Shown here: positions 10,182-19,229 of the stretch, piece by piece
Position numbering within the stretch: position 1 is the first letter of the stretch
Layout of the letters: each line of letters begins with the position of its first letter
DNA from: PALSA-911 sp963743035
GTDB taxonomy: Bacteria; Pseudomonadota; Alphaproteobacteria; Acetobacterales; Acetobacteraceae
Assembly (NCBI GenBank): GCA_963743035.1
Contig: CAVUOB010000003.1
Coordinates: 1 to 64,000, forward strand
Reading direction: 5' to 3'
Length of the DNA: 64,000 bases
Notes under the pieces: model-generated
The model's database searches: none
Told to the model about the DNA's origin: nothing
The model's input: only the letters and a program-made list of their open reading frames with translations
Program-made: the position numbers and the translations under genes

Positions 10182-11089
10182 TTCACCGCTCCATCGACCG
10201 GGACCGCGTAGGCGCCAAGCACCACCGGGCGGTGCAGCAGCACCGATTGCAGCGCGTCCAGCCGCGGGTCGGCCTCGGTCACGTGGCCGGCGACGTCGGC
10301 CAGCGCATGGGCCACCGGGGCGCCGGGATCGCGGCGCAGGATCACGGTGCCGGGCTCGAAGCCGGCGGTGCTCAGCGCCGTGGTCAGGCGGGTGCGGCTG
10401 ACATCCAGCGCGAGCTCCATGCCGAGAAAGGAGCGGTCATTGTCCGTGGCATCCGGCGCGACGGCGCCGACCACCAGTGCCTGCACGGCGGTCGCGCCTT
10501 CCGGGCGCGGCGCCCAGAACGGCAGGCGGGCCAGCACATGGATGCGCGGCTCGTCCTTCTGCAGCAGCGCGGTCCACCAGGCGTCCCGCGGCGCCTCGGA
10601 TTCCTGCGGCAAAGGCAGCACGGCAACGCTGGAGGCGCCGGCGACGACCTCGGCCAGGGCCTGGGCCGGGCTGCGATGGACGTGCAGCGGCGTCAGCGCG
10701 CCGAAATGCTCGCGCGCGGCCTGGGTGAAGCCGCCGGCGGGGTCGGTGTCGCAGACGGCGATGACATAGGGGCCCTGCATGGCGGTGGTGGCAGCCAGCA
10801 ACTCTCGCCAAAGACGCACCAGGGACTGCCGGGGCAGGTTGCCCTGGTGGCGGGAGAGCAGGCGGCGGAGGATGGCGGCCTCCCTTCCGGCGCGCAGCGC
10901 GACGCGGCCCTTCCCGGTGGTGGCGACCTCCGCCACCACCTCGGCGCGCTGCATCAGCAGGTCGTGCACGGCATCGTCGATCCGGTCGAGCTCGGCGCGC
11001 AGCGCGGCGAGCCGGTTCGCAGCGCCGTCCGGCGTGCTTTCCGGAGAGGCGGCGGGAGGGGCGGCGTTCGCGGCGGCGGTGCTGGACAT
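10178..11089 (-). CDS. Chorismate mutase (AroQ type) with prephenate-dehydratase-like C-terminal region
   Basis: The protein has 303 residues from ATG 11089. An Ala/Pro-rich leader precedes an AroQ helical domain ([20 protein letters not shown], with the conserved arginines and the DD dipeptide, then [20 protein letters not shown]) at about residues 25-105. The remainder, starting [20 protein letters not shown], resembles a degenerate dehydratase/ACT-type region but shows no clear catalytic TRF motif, so a full bifunctional P-protein is doubtful. The enzyme converts chorismate to prephenate, feeding hisC and tyrC immediately downstream. The upstream region is shared divergently with metX. Confidence 0.75.
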   Translation of the reverse strand: MSSTAAANAAPPAASPESTPDGAANRLAALRAELDRIDDAVHDLLMQRAEVVAEVATTGKGRVALRAGREAAILRRLLSRHQGNLPRQSLVRLWRELLAATTAMQGPYVIAVCDTDPAGGFTQAAREHFGALTPLHVHRSPAQALAEVVAGASSVAVLPLPQESEAPRDAWWTALLQKDEPRIHVLARLPFWAPRPEGATAVQALVVGAVAPDATDNDRSFLGMELALDVSRTRLTTALSTAGFEPGTVILRRDPGAPVAHALADVAGHVTEADPRLDALQSVLLHRPVVLGAYAVPVDGAVK

Positions 11090-11319
11090 GCAGATTTCGA
11101 CCCTGGCAAAGATCCCGGGGATGGCGGGATGCAACCCCCGGGAACCGGGCCGGAACAGATAGCCGAAGCCGGCCGTGCTGCAAACCGTCGCTCGGCTGCA
11201 AATCCGCGCCCGGGCACCCACTTATGCAGCCAGCTCATGCGCCCTGCCCGCCCGGCCCCGCCCGTCCAGCGGCCGGCGGGTTGCGAGCAGGGGCGGCATC
11301 GGCCTATGCACAGGATTCC
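11090..11319. promoter_or_regulatory. Divergent chorismate mutase/metX leader with GC-rich hairpin
   Basis: These 230 bases hold both promoters. CCCGGGG and CCCCCGGG around 11115-11148 can pair across a ~14-base loop, visible on either strand. Downstream come two similar CTGCAAA-type motifs (11178-11210). No riboswitch consensus that I know (SAM-I, SAM-II, SAH) fits well. AGGA at 11312-11315 is the likely metX ribosome binding site. Confidence 0.35.
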
Positions 11320-12504
11320 ATGAACACACTGGACCCGATCGACGATATTGCCCACAGCCACGTCGTTTTCCCGCAGGGGATGACGCTGGAATGCGGCACG
11401 CGGCTGCGCCAGCTGACCACGGCCTACCGCACCTACGGCACGCTGAACGCCGAGCGGAGCAACGCCATTCTGGTCTGCCATGCGCTGACGGGGGACCAGT
11501 ACGTGGCGGAGCGGCACCCGATCACCGGCAAGGACGGCTGGTGGGATGCGGTGGTCGGGCCGGGGCGCCCGGTGGATACCAACCGGTTCTTCGTCATCTG
11601 CGCCAATGTGCTGGGCGGCTGCATGGGCAGCACGGGGCCGCGCAGCCCGCGCGATGACCTCGCGGATGGCACCGCACCGGTATGGGGGACGGATTTCCCG
11701 CCGGTGACGATCGGCGACATGGTCTGCGCACAGCGGATGCTGGTCGAGCATCTCGGCATCTCCCGGCTGTTCGCGGTGATCGGCGGCTCCATGGGCGGCA
11801 TGCAGGTGCTGGAATGGGCGGCGCGGTTCCCCCAGATGGTGTTCGCCGCCGTACCGGTAGCGGCCGCGGCCTATCACTCCGCCCAGAACATCGCCTTCCA
11901 TGAGGTAGGGCGCCAGGCGATCTTTGCCGACCCCGACTGGAATGGCGGGCGCTATTGGGAACAGGGCAAGATTCCCGCCCGCGGCCTGGCGGTGGCGCGG
12001 ATGTGTGCGCACATCACCTATCTATCGGAACAGGCGCTGACGCGGAAATTCGGCCGGCGGCTGCAGAACGCGCCGAAAGATCCCGGCGAGGCGATTTCCC
12101 TGTTCGGCGACATGTTCGAGGTGGAGAGCTACCTGCGCCATCAGGGCAGCACCTTCGTACGCCGGTTCGACGCCAACTCCTACCTGACCATCACCCGCGC
12201 GATGGATTATTTCGACCTGGCGACCGAGCATGGCGGCGATCTGGCGACGGCGTTCCGCGGCACCAAGACGCGGTTCTGCATCGTGTCCTTCACCTCGGAC
12301 TGGCTGTTCCCGACGGCGGAGAGCCGGGCCGTGGCCCGCGCACTGAACCGGGCGGCGGCGAATGTGAGTTTCGTCGAAATCCCCACCGACAAGGGCCACG
12401 ACGCCTTCCTGCTGGACGAGCCGGATTTCCACCGGGCGCTGGCCGGCTTCCTGCAAGGCTGCGCGGTACATGCCGGGCTGGCGGAATGGGGACCCGGACG
12501 ATGA
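11320..12504 (+). CDS. metX: Homoserine O-acetyltransferase
   Basis: The protein has 394 residues from ATG 11320, chosen over an upstream in-frame ATG because of AGGA five bases before it and because [20 protein letters not shown] matches the family start. It has the alpha/beta-hydrolase fold: [15 protein letters not shown], the nucleophile elbow GGSMGGMQ, the acid in SFTSDWLFP and the histidine in DKGHDAFLL. It transfers an acetyl (or succinyl) group from CoA to homoserine in methionine synthesis. The stop overlaps metW as ATGA, the usual metX-metW pairing. Confidence 0.95.
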   Translation: MNTLDPIDDIAHSHVVFPQGMTLECGTRLRQLTTAYRTYGTLNAERSNAILVCHALTGDQYVAERHPITGKDGWWDAVVGPGRPVDTNRFFVICANVLGGCMGSTGPRSPRDDLADGTAPVWGTDFPPVTIGDMVCAQRMLVEHLGISRLFAVIGGSMGGMQVLEWAARFPQMVFAAVPVAAAAYHSAQNIAFHEVGRQAIFADPDWNGGRYWEQGKIPARGLAVARMCAHITYLSEQALTRKFGRRLQNAPKDPGEAISLFGDMFEVESYLRHQGSTFVRRFDANSYLTITRAMDYFDLATEHGGDLATAFRGTKTRFCIVSFTSDWLFPTAESRAVARALNRAAANVSFVEIPTDKGHDAFLLDEPDFHRALAGFLQGCAVHAGLAEWGPGR

Positions 12505-13148
12505 ACGAGCTGTCGCCCCTTCCCCCCATCCGGCATGTCGCGAAGAACATGCGGGTGGATCTGCGGCTGATGGCCGAGATGATCGCGCCGGGCACGCGGG
12601 TGCTGGATATCGGCTGCGGCGACGGCATGCTGATCGAGCATCTGTTCCGCACCAAGCAATGCGACGCGCGCGGCATCGAGATCGACATGGCGGAGGTGAC
12701 GCGGGCGGTGGCGCACGGGCTGCCGGTGATGCATGGCGATGCGGACAGCGATCTGCAGCATTATCCGGACGCGGCGTTCGACTACGTCGTGCTGTCGCGC
12801 ACGTTGCAGGCGGTGGAGCAGCCGCGCGAGGTGCTGCGCCAGATGCTGCGCATCGGCACGCGCGCGGTCGTGAGCTTTCCGAATTTCGGCCATTGGCGCC
12901 TGCGCCTGCAATTGCTGACGAGCGGGCGGATGCCGATGACGGCGACCTGGAACCGGCACTGGTACGAGACGCCGAACATCCATCCCTGCACGATCCAGGA
13001 TTTTTTCGATCTGTGCGCGCGGGAGGGGTATGCGGTGGAAAGCTGGCTGGCGGCAGACGATGCCGGAAGGCGCGGGCCGTGGAAGCGGTTCCGGCGGCTG
13101 GCCAATCTGTTCGGCGAACAGGGTTTGTTCCTGCTGCGCCGGGCGTAA
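12501..13148 (+). CDS. metW: Methionine biosynthesis protein MetW
   Basis: This 215-residue class I methyltransferase-fold protein contains [16 protein letters not shown] (SAM-like motif I), [16 protein letters not shown] and [17 protein letters not shown], all characteristic of MetW. It starts inside the metX stop codon (ATGA), so translation is coupled. MetW partners MetX in the acyltransferase step of methionine synthesis in many proteobacteria; its own methyl transfer activity is unproven. Confidence 0.93.
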   Translation: MNELSPLPPIRHVAKNMRVDLRLMAEMIAPGTRVLDIGCGDGMLIEHLFRTKQCDARGIEIDMAEVTRAVAHGLPVMHGDADSDLQHYPDAAFDYVVLSRTLQAVEQPREVLRQMLRIGTRAVVSFPNFGHWRLRLQLLTSGRMPMTATWNRHWYETPNIHPCTIQDFFDLCAREGYAVESWLAADDAGRRGPWKRFRRLANLFGEQGLFLLRRA

Positions 13149-13176
13149 GGGGTACGGGCGTAAGCGGGGCCGCCCG

Positions 13177-13949
13177 CTACCGGCTCAGGGTGTAGCTGAC
13201 CGGCACCGTGACGTTGATCCGGTCGCCTGCCATGCTGGCGGAAAACGCCGGGGCGTGGGCGCCCCGCAGCATCGCCATGGCCGCTTCGTCGAGGATCGCG
13301 GAGCCGCTGCTCCGCACGATGGCGATGTCGCCTATTTCGCCATCGCGCGCGACGGTGAAGCGGATGACGACGCTGCCCTGGACCGATCCTCGCCGTGCCG
13401 CCTCGGGATAGGATTTTCGCCCATGCAGCCAGGCTGCCAGCGCGGCACGCCAGTCCGGGCTGCTCGGGGCCGATGGCGGCGGGGACGCCAGGGCTGGCCG
13501 TTGGCGGCGCGACCCCGGCACCTTGTGGGTTTGAGGCTTCCCGGCGGTCCGAATCCGGTTTTATGGGGTCGGCCCTTCGGTTGGCGTTTCGACGGGCGGT
13601 CGGGGCGGCGGGATGGCGGCGGCTTCGCTTCGGACGATATCGGTTCCGGCTTCGCCTCAACGGCCGGCGCTGGCGGCTGCGGCGGCGTTTCTTCAGGCGC
13701 CGCGGCGGCCGCTTCCGGCAAAGGCGGCGTTGGGTCCGGCTCCGGTAGGGCCATCGGTGGCGCGGCGTCGGATCGGGACGCTTCCTCCGGCGCCAGGGCA
13801 AGGGGCTCAGGGCCTGCCCCCGGCGGCGCGGCCTCCGGCTGGAATACGATCTCGACGGCCTGGTCCGGCTGCTGCCTGAGCATTTCCGGCGGCGGGAGGG
13901 AACCGGAGACACCGACAAGCAACAGCAGGCAGCCGGCATGGAGCGTCAT
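13177..13949 (-). CDS. TonB-type energy transducer, frameshifted
   Basis: MTLHAGCLLLLVGVSG is a single N-terminal membrane anchor, followed by ~120 residues dominated by Pro, Glu and Ala, the periplasm-spanning region of TonB. The TonB C-terminal domain lies in another frame: RKSYPEAARRGSVQGSVVIR, VARDGEIGDIAIVRSSG, ending INVTVPVSYTLSR at 13177. The frame change falls between about 13440 and 13560. Upstream residues (GALAAWVGS) remain in frame before the ATG, so the start may be further upstream. It lies last in a minus-strand run with a TonB-dependent receptor and probably energises that receptor. As written it would lack its receptor-contacting domain. Confidence 0.75.
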
Positions 13950-14118
13950 CGAGCCGACCCAGGCCGCCAGCGCGCCGCCGCGGCCTCGGCCTGCCGCGAA
14001 CCGCCAGGGGGCCGACGGCGGACAAGGAAGCCCGGGCGGCCCGAGCCAGGATCGGATCGGTGCGGCTGCTCTTCACGGCGGATCGGCCGGGGACGCTGCT
14101 CGCCCCCGGCCGCGCTCC

Positions 14119-14643
14119 CTATTTCGGCGCGCCGGTGGGAACCAGCAGCACCGAGGGCGCGGGATAGGGCACGTCCCGGCTGGTCTTGCCTTCCGGCGGG
14201 ATATCCACCCAGCGCGTATCCCCGGTTTCGCATGTCTGCACGGTCGGAAAGTGGAGCGGGCCCGGTGCCGCCGGCAGTCGAACCATCAGGGTGAAGCTGT
14301 CGAACTCGTCGCTGGAGAGGCGGCCGCCCTGCCAGGCGACCTCCCTGATCCGCTGGGAGACGTCGTGGCCCTCGATCTTCACCGGCTGGGGCAGCGCCTC
14401 CTTGACGATTTCGATCGTCCAGCCGGGTTTGGGCATCGGCTTGGCGGTAACGATATCAGCGGGCAGCACGACGCGCAGCGCGGTGGTGGGCGATCCCTCG
14501 CAGCCATGCGGAACGTTGAACACGGCCTTGTAGTAGCTGCCGGCGACCGCCTGCGGATTGTCCAGCGCCACATGGGCGCCGGCGGCCGCCGGCAGCAGGA
14601 TGGTTGCGGACAGGGCCAACAGGCCTGCGGCAAATCGGGTCAT
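14119..14643 (-). CDS. YcnI/DUF1775 family copper-associated periplasmic protein
   Basis: The protein has 174 residues with a clean signal peptide (MTRFAAGLLALSATILLPAA, cleavage near AGA). The mature protein would then begin HVALDNPQA, so a histidine becomes the N-terminal residue; in this family that histidine helps bind Cu(II). The fold family PF07987 is recognisable from GSYYKAVFNVPHGCEGSPTT and FDSFTLMVRLPAAPG. Unlike many relatives it has no C-terminal membrane anchor, so it should be soluble in the periplasm. The ATG is 15 bases after the corrected receptor stop, with an AAAGGA ribosome site. The context supports a copper-handling locus. Confidence 0.85.
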   Translation of the reverse strand: MTRFAAGLLALSATILLPAAAGAHVALDNPQAVAGSYYKAVFNVPHGCEGSPTTALRVVLPADIVTAKPMPKPGWTIEIVKEALPQPVKIEGHDVSQRIREVAWQGGRLSSDEFDSFTLMVRLPAAPGPLHFPTVQTCETGDTRWVDIPPEGKTSRDVPYPAPSVLLVPTGAPK

Positions 14644-14657
14644 GATCGGGGATCCTT

Positions 14658-16783
14658 TCAGAAACGAAGCGGATACCGGCGAACGCGCTGGCGCCGTCGC
14701 CGGGGTAGAAGATCATCGTGCTGACCTTGTTTGCGTTGGTGATCGTGCTGAGGTCGCTGACGTAGTGCGTGTTGGTCAGGTTGCGGGCGTCCAGGAACAC
14801 GGAGATGCCGTTCGCGAAGTCGATACCGGTCTGCAAGCCGAGCAGCGCATAGCCCGGCGTCTTCAGCGTATTGGCGAAATCCGCGTAGGGGCCCTGCGGG
14901 ATCCAGTCCACGATCGGGGTGAAGTAGAAGCCGCTCGGGTGGGTGTAGGATACCGTGCTGCGCAGCACGTTCACCGGCGTGCCGGCGATGCGGTTGTTGC
15001 CGTATTGCGGATCGTTCTGGAAACGATAGTCGCTGTAGTTCCAGATCTGCGCGACCGACAGCACGTCCTCGACATCCGGCCCCAGGATCCCTTTCGCCAC
15101 CTGCATCCGTCCACCCAGCTCGATCCCCTGGTGGATCGTCGAGTTCGCATTGAACGTGGCGGCGGGAACCGACGCGTTCGTCGTGTATTGCAGCAATTCG
15201 CCGTCGAGCCAGGCGCGGTAGGCGGTGATGTCCCAGTTGAAGCGGCCGTAGCTGCCTCGGGTGCCGATCTCCAGCGTCCAGGCCCGCTGCGCAGCCAGCG
15301 GCACGAAGCCGGTCTGCCCGTTATTCTGCACCTGGTTGAGGTCGGAGAAATCCGGCACGTCCTGGCTGCCGGTAATGTCGATGAAGGCCTGGATGGTCTT
15401 GGTCGGCTCCCACAGGAAGCCGGCCTTCGGATTGAAGCCGGTGTAGTTCTTGTTGGCGGACAGATAGGTCGGGCCGGCGGAGTAGCCGCCCTCGTTGATG
15501 TAGTCGCGCTGGTTGAGGAAACCCTTGGCGCCGAACATGAACGCCCATTCGGGCAGGAAGTAGAAGCGGTTCTCGGCGAACACCTCGTAGTTATAGGCGT
15601 TCTGGCGGGAATTCAGCGTCTGCGCGCCACGCGATCCGCCGATATTGACGTATTGCAGGGCGGTGTTGTTGCCGGTGACGAGCCGCGCGCCGGCGAGCAC
15701 GTCGTTGCGATAGCCGCCGATGTCGAGCGACGCGGTGTAGCGCGGGGCGAGGCCGAAGGTGAAACCATTCTGGTCGATCACCTGGAAGATCGGATGGAAC
15801 AGCCGCTTGGCCATGATCCAGGTGGCCAATTCCACCTGGCCGACCTCCAGCCTGGCGGTGGTCTTGTTGGCGACGCGCTCGGCCCATACGTCGCGCGCCT
15901 GATTGCCGGAAACCGCAGACGGATTGGCCATGCGGGGGTTGTGCAGCGCATCGTACAGGCTCAAGGCGCCGGGCAGCTTCTGGGCGATGATGTAGGAGCC
16001 GGCGTAGAAGCGGGTTTCGAGGTCCGGATTGATCAGATAGCCGACATTGACGTTGATCTGGCTGTATTCCCCGCGCATGTGGTTGCGGTAGCCGTTGGAA
16101 TAGGTGCCGGTGGCGTTGGCCATGAAGTCGGCATCGCCGAGCATGCGCGAAATCTGGCCGTTCAGCCGGGCGGTGCCGAAACTGCCGCCGAGGACGCTGA
16201 CGCTGTTGGGGGCGACGGCGGTGTAGGCCGTGGGCGAGACGAAATTAACCGCCCCGCCAAGCGTGGAGGCGCCGTAGAACAGCCCGTTGCCGCCGCGATA
16301 GATCTCCACGGCCCGTGCCGCCAGCGGATCGACCTGATAGAAGTCGCCGCTGCCGTCGGCGAGATTGACGGGGATGCCGTCCAGCAGGATCTCCACCCCG
16401 CGCAGATGGTAGCCGCGCGCAATGCCGGAGCCGCGGATGGACAGGCGCAGTTCCTGGCCATAGCGGTTCTGCACATAGACGCCCGGCGTGTCCGCCAAGG
16501 TGTCGCGCAGGTTGAAGGCGTGGCGGTTCTTGTAGGCCTCGCTGTCGATGAAGCCGACGGAGCCAACGGTCTCCATCAGCGCCTTCTGCTGGTCCTCCAC
16601 ACTGGGAACCGTGAGCGAGCCGGCGGGACGCGCGGTGACGTCGACCGGCGGCAACACCGTGTCGTCCGACAGGGCGACCGGGGCTGGAGTTGCGGACAGG
16701 GGGGATTGCGCCTGCGCCGATGGCGCAAGGATCAGGGCGGCCAGCGCCAATGCGCTGCGACCGCCAATAGGACGGGAAGTCAT
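14658..16783 (-). CDS. TonB-dependent outer-membrane receptor (one-base frameshift at the last codons)
   Basis: From ATG 16783 (AGGAG just upstream) the protein has a signal peptide (ALALAALILAPSAQA) and a plug domain, with LRDTLADTPGVYVQNRYGQ, LSIRGSGIARGYHLRG and IEIYRGGNGLFYGASTLGGA. A large beta-barrel follows. The raw frame runs on into the DUF1775 gene. Adding one base near 14665 gives a barrel ending AFAGIR-x-RF with a terminal phenylalanine, as expected for outer-membrane proteins, and exactly 708 residues. The flanking DUF2946 and DUF1775 genes suggest a metal such as copper as substrate; the receptor sequence alone does not prove it. Confidence 0.85.
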
Positions 16784-16886
16784 GAAAATCTCCTGGTGCC
16801 GGCCATCCGGCCAGCGAGTGAAGGCGGCGAACCTGCGGGGTCGCACCGCTAGATGCGGCGCGAGTCAGGCCGTGACGACTTGGCAG

Positions 16887-17252
16887 TCAGGAGAGGGTGG
16901 GCGGTGCCCGGGCATTGGCCGGCAGGGCCGGCGGGCCGCGTGGCGCGGCCAGATCGACATGCGGATGCCGCACGGGAAGCCCGATGCGCGGCAAGGGCAG
17001 GTCGATGGTAGCGGCGGGCAGTGCGTAATGGGCCGCGGCGGCGACCTGGCAGAGCGGACAGACGACATGATGATGCTTGCGAGAACCGCCCGAACCGTCA
17101 TCCGGAACATGACCCACCGAGCAGATTGCCGCGTCGGCCAACGGATCGAACTGCGCCGCCATGGACACGGCCGCCCAGCCAGGTGCGAGCACCTGGAGCA
17201 GGACGGCAAACAGGCCAATGGAGAAATATCGCAGCCGGATTGGCTGACGCAT
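16887..17252 (-). CDS. DUF2946 family protein
   Basis: The protein has 121 residues from ATG 17252. A hydrophobic N-terminal segment (YFSIGLFAVLLQVLAPGWAA) is a signal peptide or anchor. The rest holds the cysteine/histidine cluster HHHVVCPLCQ at about residues 66-75 and a Pro/Ala-rich tail. DUF2946 proteins frequently lie beside TonB-dependent copper receptors, exactly as here (receptor start 103 bases downstream). The His-Cys motif suggests metal binding. Other in-frame starts are possible because no good ribosome site is visible. Confidence 0.7.
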   Translation of the reverse strand: MRQPIRLRYFSIGLFAVLLQVLAPGWAAVSMAAQFDPLADAAICSVGHVPDDGSGGSRKHHHVVCPLCQVAAAAHYALPAATIDLPLPRIGLPVRHPHVDLAAPRGPPALPANARAPPTLS

Positions 17253-17354
17253 CTTGGAGTATGCCTTCAGAACAAGCCCTGATCCTGTACAGGGCCTCAA
17301 ATCCGGCCGCAACCACCGACTTTATTGGCACACTCGCCGATCACCCAAGTATAC

Positions 17355-17370
17355 ATAACAGTAATGTTGT
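17355..17370. promoter_or_regulatory. Imperfect dyad, candidate metalloregulator operator
   Basis: ATAACA-GTAA-TGTTGT forms an interrupted palindrome (AxAACA/TGTTxT) in an unusually AT-rich patch about 100 bases upstream of the DUF2946-receptor run and 170 upstream of the plus-strand DUF4242 gene. It resembles Fur/Zur-superfamily boxes only loosely. Confidence 0.3.
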
Positions 17371-17540
17371 CTCCACTTCTGGGTAATGCATCGCGCATGG
17401 AGAGCCGGGCGGCGGCGCGCGGCCCGATGCCAGCTGCCGGCACCACGCCGGAGACGGCCCGGAACGCCTGCATAATGGTTGACTTGCCCAAGGCGGGCAC
17501 GCAGGCTCCGCTGGTGTGGCGGAAGAACACCGGAGGATCC

Positions 17541-17825
17541 ATGGCACTGCGCAAATTCATCATCGAGCGCGACATCCCGGCCGTCGGCTCGTTCGAGCGC
17601 GAGCAGCTGCGTGGCGCGGCGGCGAAATCGAACGAGGTGCTGCGCCAGCTCGGACCCGATATCCAGTGGCTGGAGAGCTACGTCGCCGACAACAAGACCT
17701 TCTGCGTCTATCTCGCCAAGGACGAGGCGATCATCCGCAAGCATGCGGAGATCAGCGGTTTCCCGGCGACCAAGGTGACGGAAGTGCGCAAGATGATCGA
17801 CCCGACCACGGAACAGCCCGGCTGA
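17541..17825 (+). CDS. DUF4242 family protein
   Basis: The protein has 94 residues. The start is ATG 17541 with GGAGG four to eight bases upstream (17532-17536). The sequence IERDIPAVGSFEREQLRGAA, NEVLRQLGPDIQWLESYV and FCVYLAKDEAIIRKHAE matches the small ferredoxin-like DUF4242 family, whose members are annotated as nickel-binding in some databases. It is a single-gene unit divergent from the metal-uptake locus, and no catalytic function is assignable. Confidence 0.8.
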   Translation: MALRKFIIERDIPAVGSFEREQLRGAAAKSNEVLRQLGPDIQWLESYVADNKTFCVYLAKDEAIIRKHAEISGFPATKVTEVRKMIDPTTEQPG

Positions 17826-17851
17826 GGCCAGCGTAGGCTTCGGATCGCGGC

Positions 17852-19120
17852 TCAGCCGGCGTCGAGCTGGAGGATGACGGGGGCCCTCCCGGTCTCGTCC
17901 AGATGCCGCCGGCCGACCAGGTAGAAGCGGCCCTGGTCGTCGCGGGTCTGGGTTCCGTACAGCAGCACGGGATTGCCCAGCCCGTGGGGAAACGCCACCG
18001 CGTTCGATTTCCGGGTGTGCAGGTCGAAGACGATCCAGTCCCACCCTGCGCCGGCCGGATTGCCGATGCCGGCGATGCTGGCCACGCCATCCCAGACGAA
18101 CAGGCTTGGCGTATAGGCGATGCCCCGGGGGTGGAACCATCCCAGCGCCTCGATCGTCGCGGGGGCCTGATCGTTCGGGGCGATGCGGTAGAGATGGCCG
18201 ACGCCGGTGGCGAAGACGAGCGATTGGTCGGCCAGGAAGGCGAAGCCGATGACGCCGTGGGCATCGGCGGGGCTTTGTCCGTCGGCGTAATGCGCCATCG
18301 GCGTGGCGGCGATCTCGTTCAGGTCGGGATCGAATTCGACCAGGCGCGCCGACAGGCCGCCCTCCGCCTGGACGACCCGCGGCACATAGGCATGGCCGCG
18401 GGCGTCGACCAGCAGATTGCGGCACATATGACCGCCGACCGAGCCGACCACGCGGCGGCGGACATCGCCGGTCCGGGTATCGTAGCGATAGAGCACATGG
18501 TCCCAGTAGCCGAGCGCGTAGATCCAGCGTCCGGCGCCGCCGGTGGCGGTGAGGCCCTCCGGCACCGCCAGGACATGCTCCCAGGCGGGTGCTGCGGGAC
18601 CGTCTCCCGGCCGCAGGCGCCAGAGATGCGAGCCCCATTTCGGCGCGGCGCTGCCGTCCTCGGCCTCGCCTTCCTCGTCGGTGGAGCTGAAATACAGATA
18701 GCCGTCATCGGCCTGGATGAATTTCGAATGGATCTTGATCTGGCCTTCGCCCGGCCGCAGCGGACGCAGGGTTCGGAGCGCCGACAGCACCTCGCCGCGG
18801 TCAGTGATGCGGCCGGAGGTCGGATCGAACTCCATCAGATGCGCGGAAAAATGGTCGTGGACCGCGGACACGCCGAACCAGAGATGGCCGCGGTCATCGC
18901 GTCCGCTGGAGCCCCAGATCGCGTGGATGTCGGGGAAAGGCGGAATGGCGATCGCGGCGATGCGCGGCGGTGTCAGCGGGTTCGCGGGCGCCGGTGTGAA
19001 GACGCTGCCGGTGCGCTGGACAAAGCCACGCACGCCCTGGGCGAACGCGCGTGCTGGCGCCCAGGCCAGGCCCGCCAGCAGCAACGCCCTGCGACGCAGC
19101 CCCGGCGATGGGATCATCAC
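17852..19120 (-). CDS. Exported beta-propeller-like protein of unknown function
   Basis: The protein has 422 residues. The N-terminus GLRRRALLLAGLAWAPARAFA is a signal peptide with a twin-arginine-like RRR. The mature part shows recurring blade-like segments (HLWFGVSAVHDHFSAHLMEF, YLYFSSTDEEGE, WIYALGYWDHVLYRYDTRTG, SLVFATGVGHLYRIAP, FYLVGRRHL), typical of NHL/SGL-type propellers in exported proteins. Several histidines near the blade starts could line a pocket. No enzyme family is recognised. It converges with the DUF4242 gene, with 26 bases between the stops. Confidence 0.6.
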   Translation of the reverse strand: MMIPSPGLRRRALLLAGLAWAPARAFAQGVRGFVQRTGSVFTPAPANPLTPPRIAAIAIPPFPDIHAIWGSSGRDDRGHLWFGVSAVHDHFSAHLMEFDPTSGRITDRGEVLSALRTLRPLRPGEGQIKIHSKFIQADDGYLYFSSTDEEGEAEDGSAAPKWGSHLWRLRPGDGPAAPAWEHVLAVPEGLTATGGAGRWIYALGYWDHVLYRYDTRTGDVRRRVVGSVGGHMCRNLLVDARGHAYVPRVVQAEGGLSARLVEFDPDLNEIAATPMAHYADGQSPADAHGVIGFAFLADQSLVFATGVGHLYRIAPNDQAPATIEALGWFHPRGIAYTPSLFVWDGVASIAGIGNPAGAGWDWIVFDLHTRKSNAVAFPHGLGNPVLLYGTQTRDDQGRFYLVGRRHLDETGRAPVILQLDAG

Positions 19121-19197
19121 GACCGCCTCCCGGTTTTCTTACGGATGGGGGTCAAGGGGCCACGGGCTCCTTGCGGGCTATAGCTGCGAAGCAGATT

Positions 19198-19216
19198 CGG
19201 GGGCAGCGCCCCAGCC
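19198..19216. repeat. Partial copy of dispersed hairpin repeat
   Basis: GGGGGCAGCGCCCCAGCCTT lies just beyond the heptose kinase stop and can fold as GGGGC-AGC-GCCCC. It resembles the first hairpin of the 43285 and 50844 elements and may act as a terminator for the minus-strand kinase gene. Confidence 0.35.
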
Positions 19217-19229
19217 TTCCTTTCCGCCC

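Noticed and set aside
11100..11200. Possible SAM riboswitch before metX
   Set aside because: A segment loosely resembles the SAM-I core but the required helices and the other conserved loops are missing, and SAM-II consensus is absent.
14558..16852. 764-codon plus-strand frame opposite the TonB-dependent receptor
   Set aside because: The receptor on the other strand has a signal peptide, plug and barrel motifs; the plus frame shows no motif.
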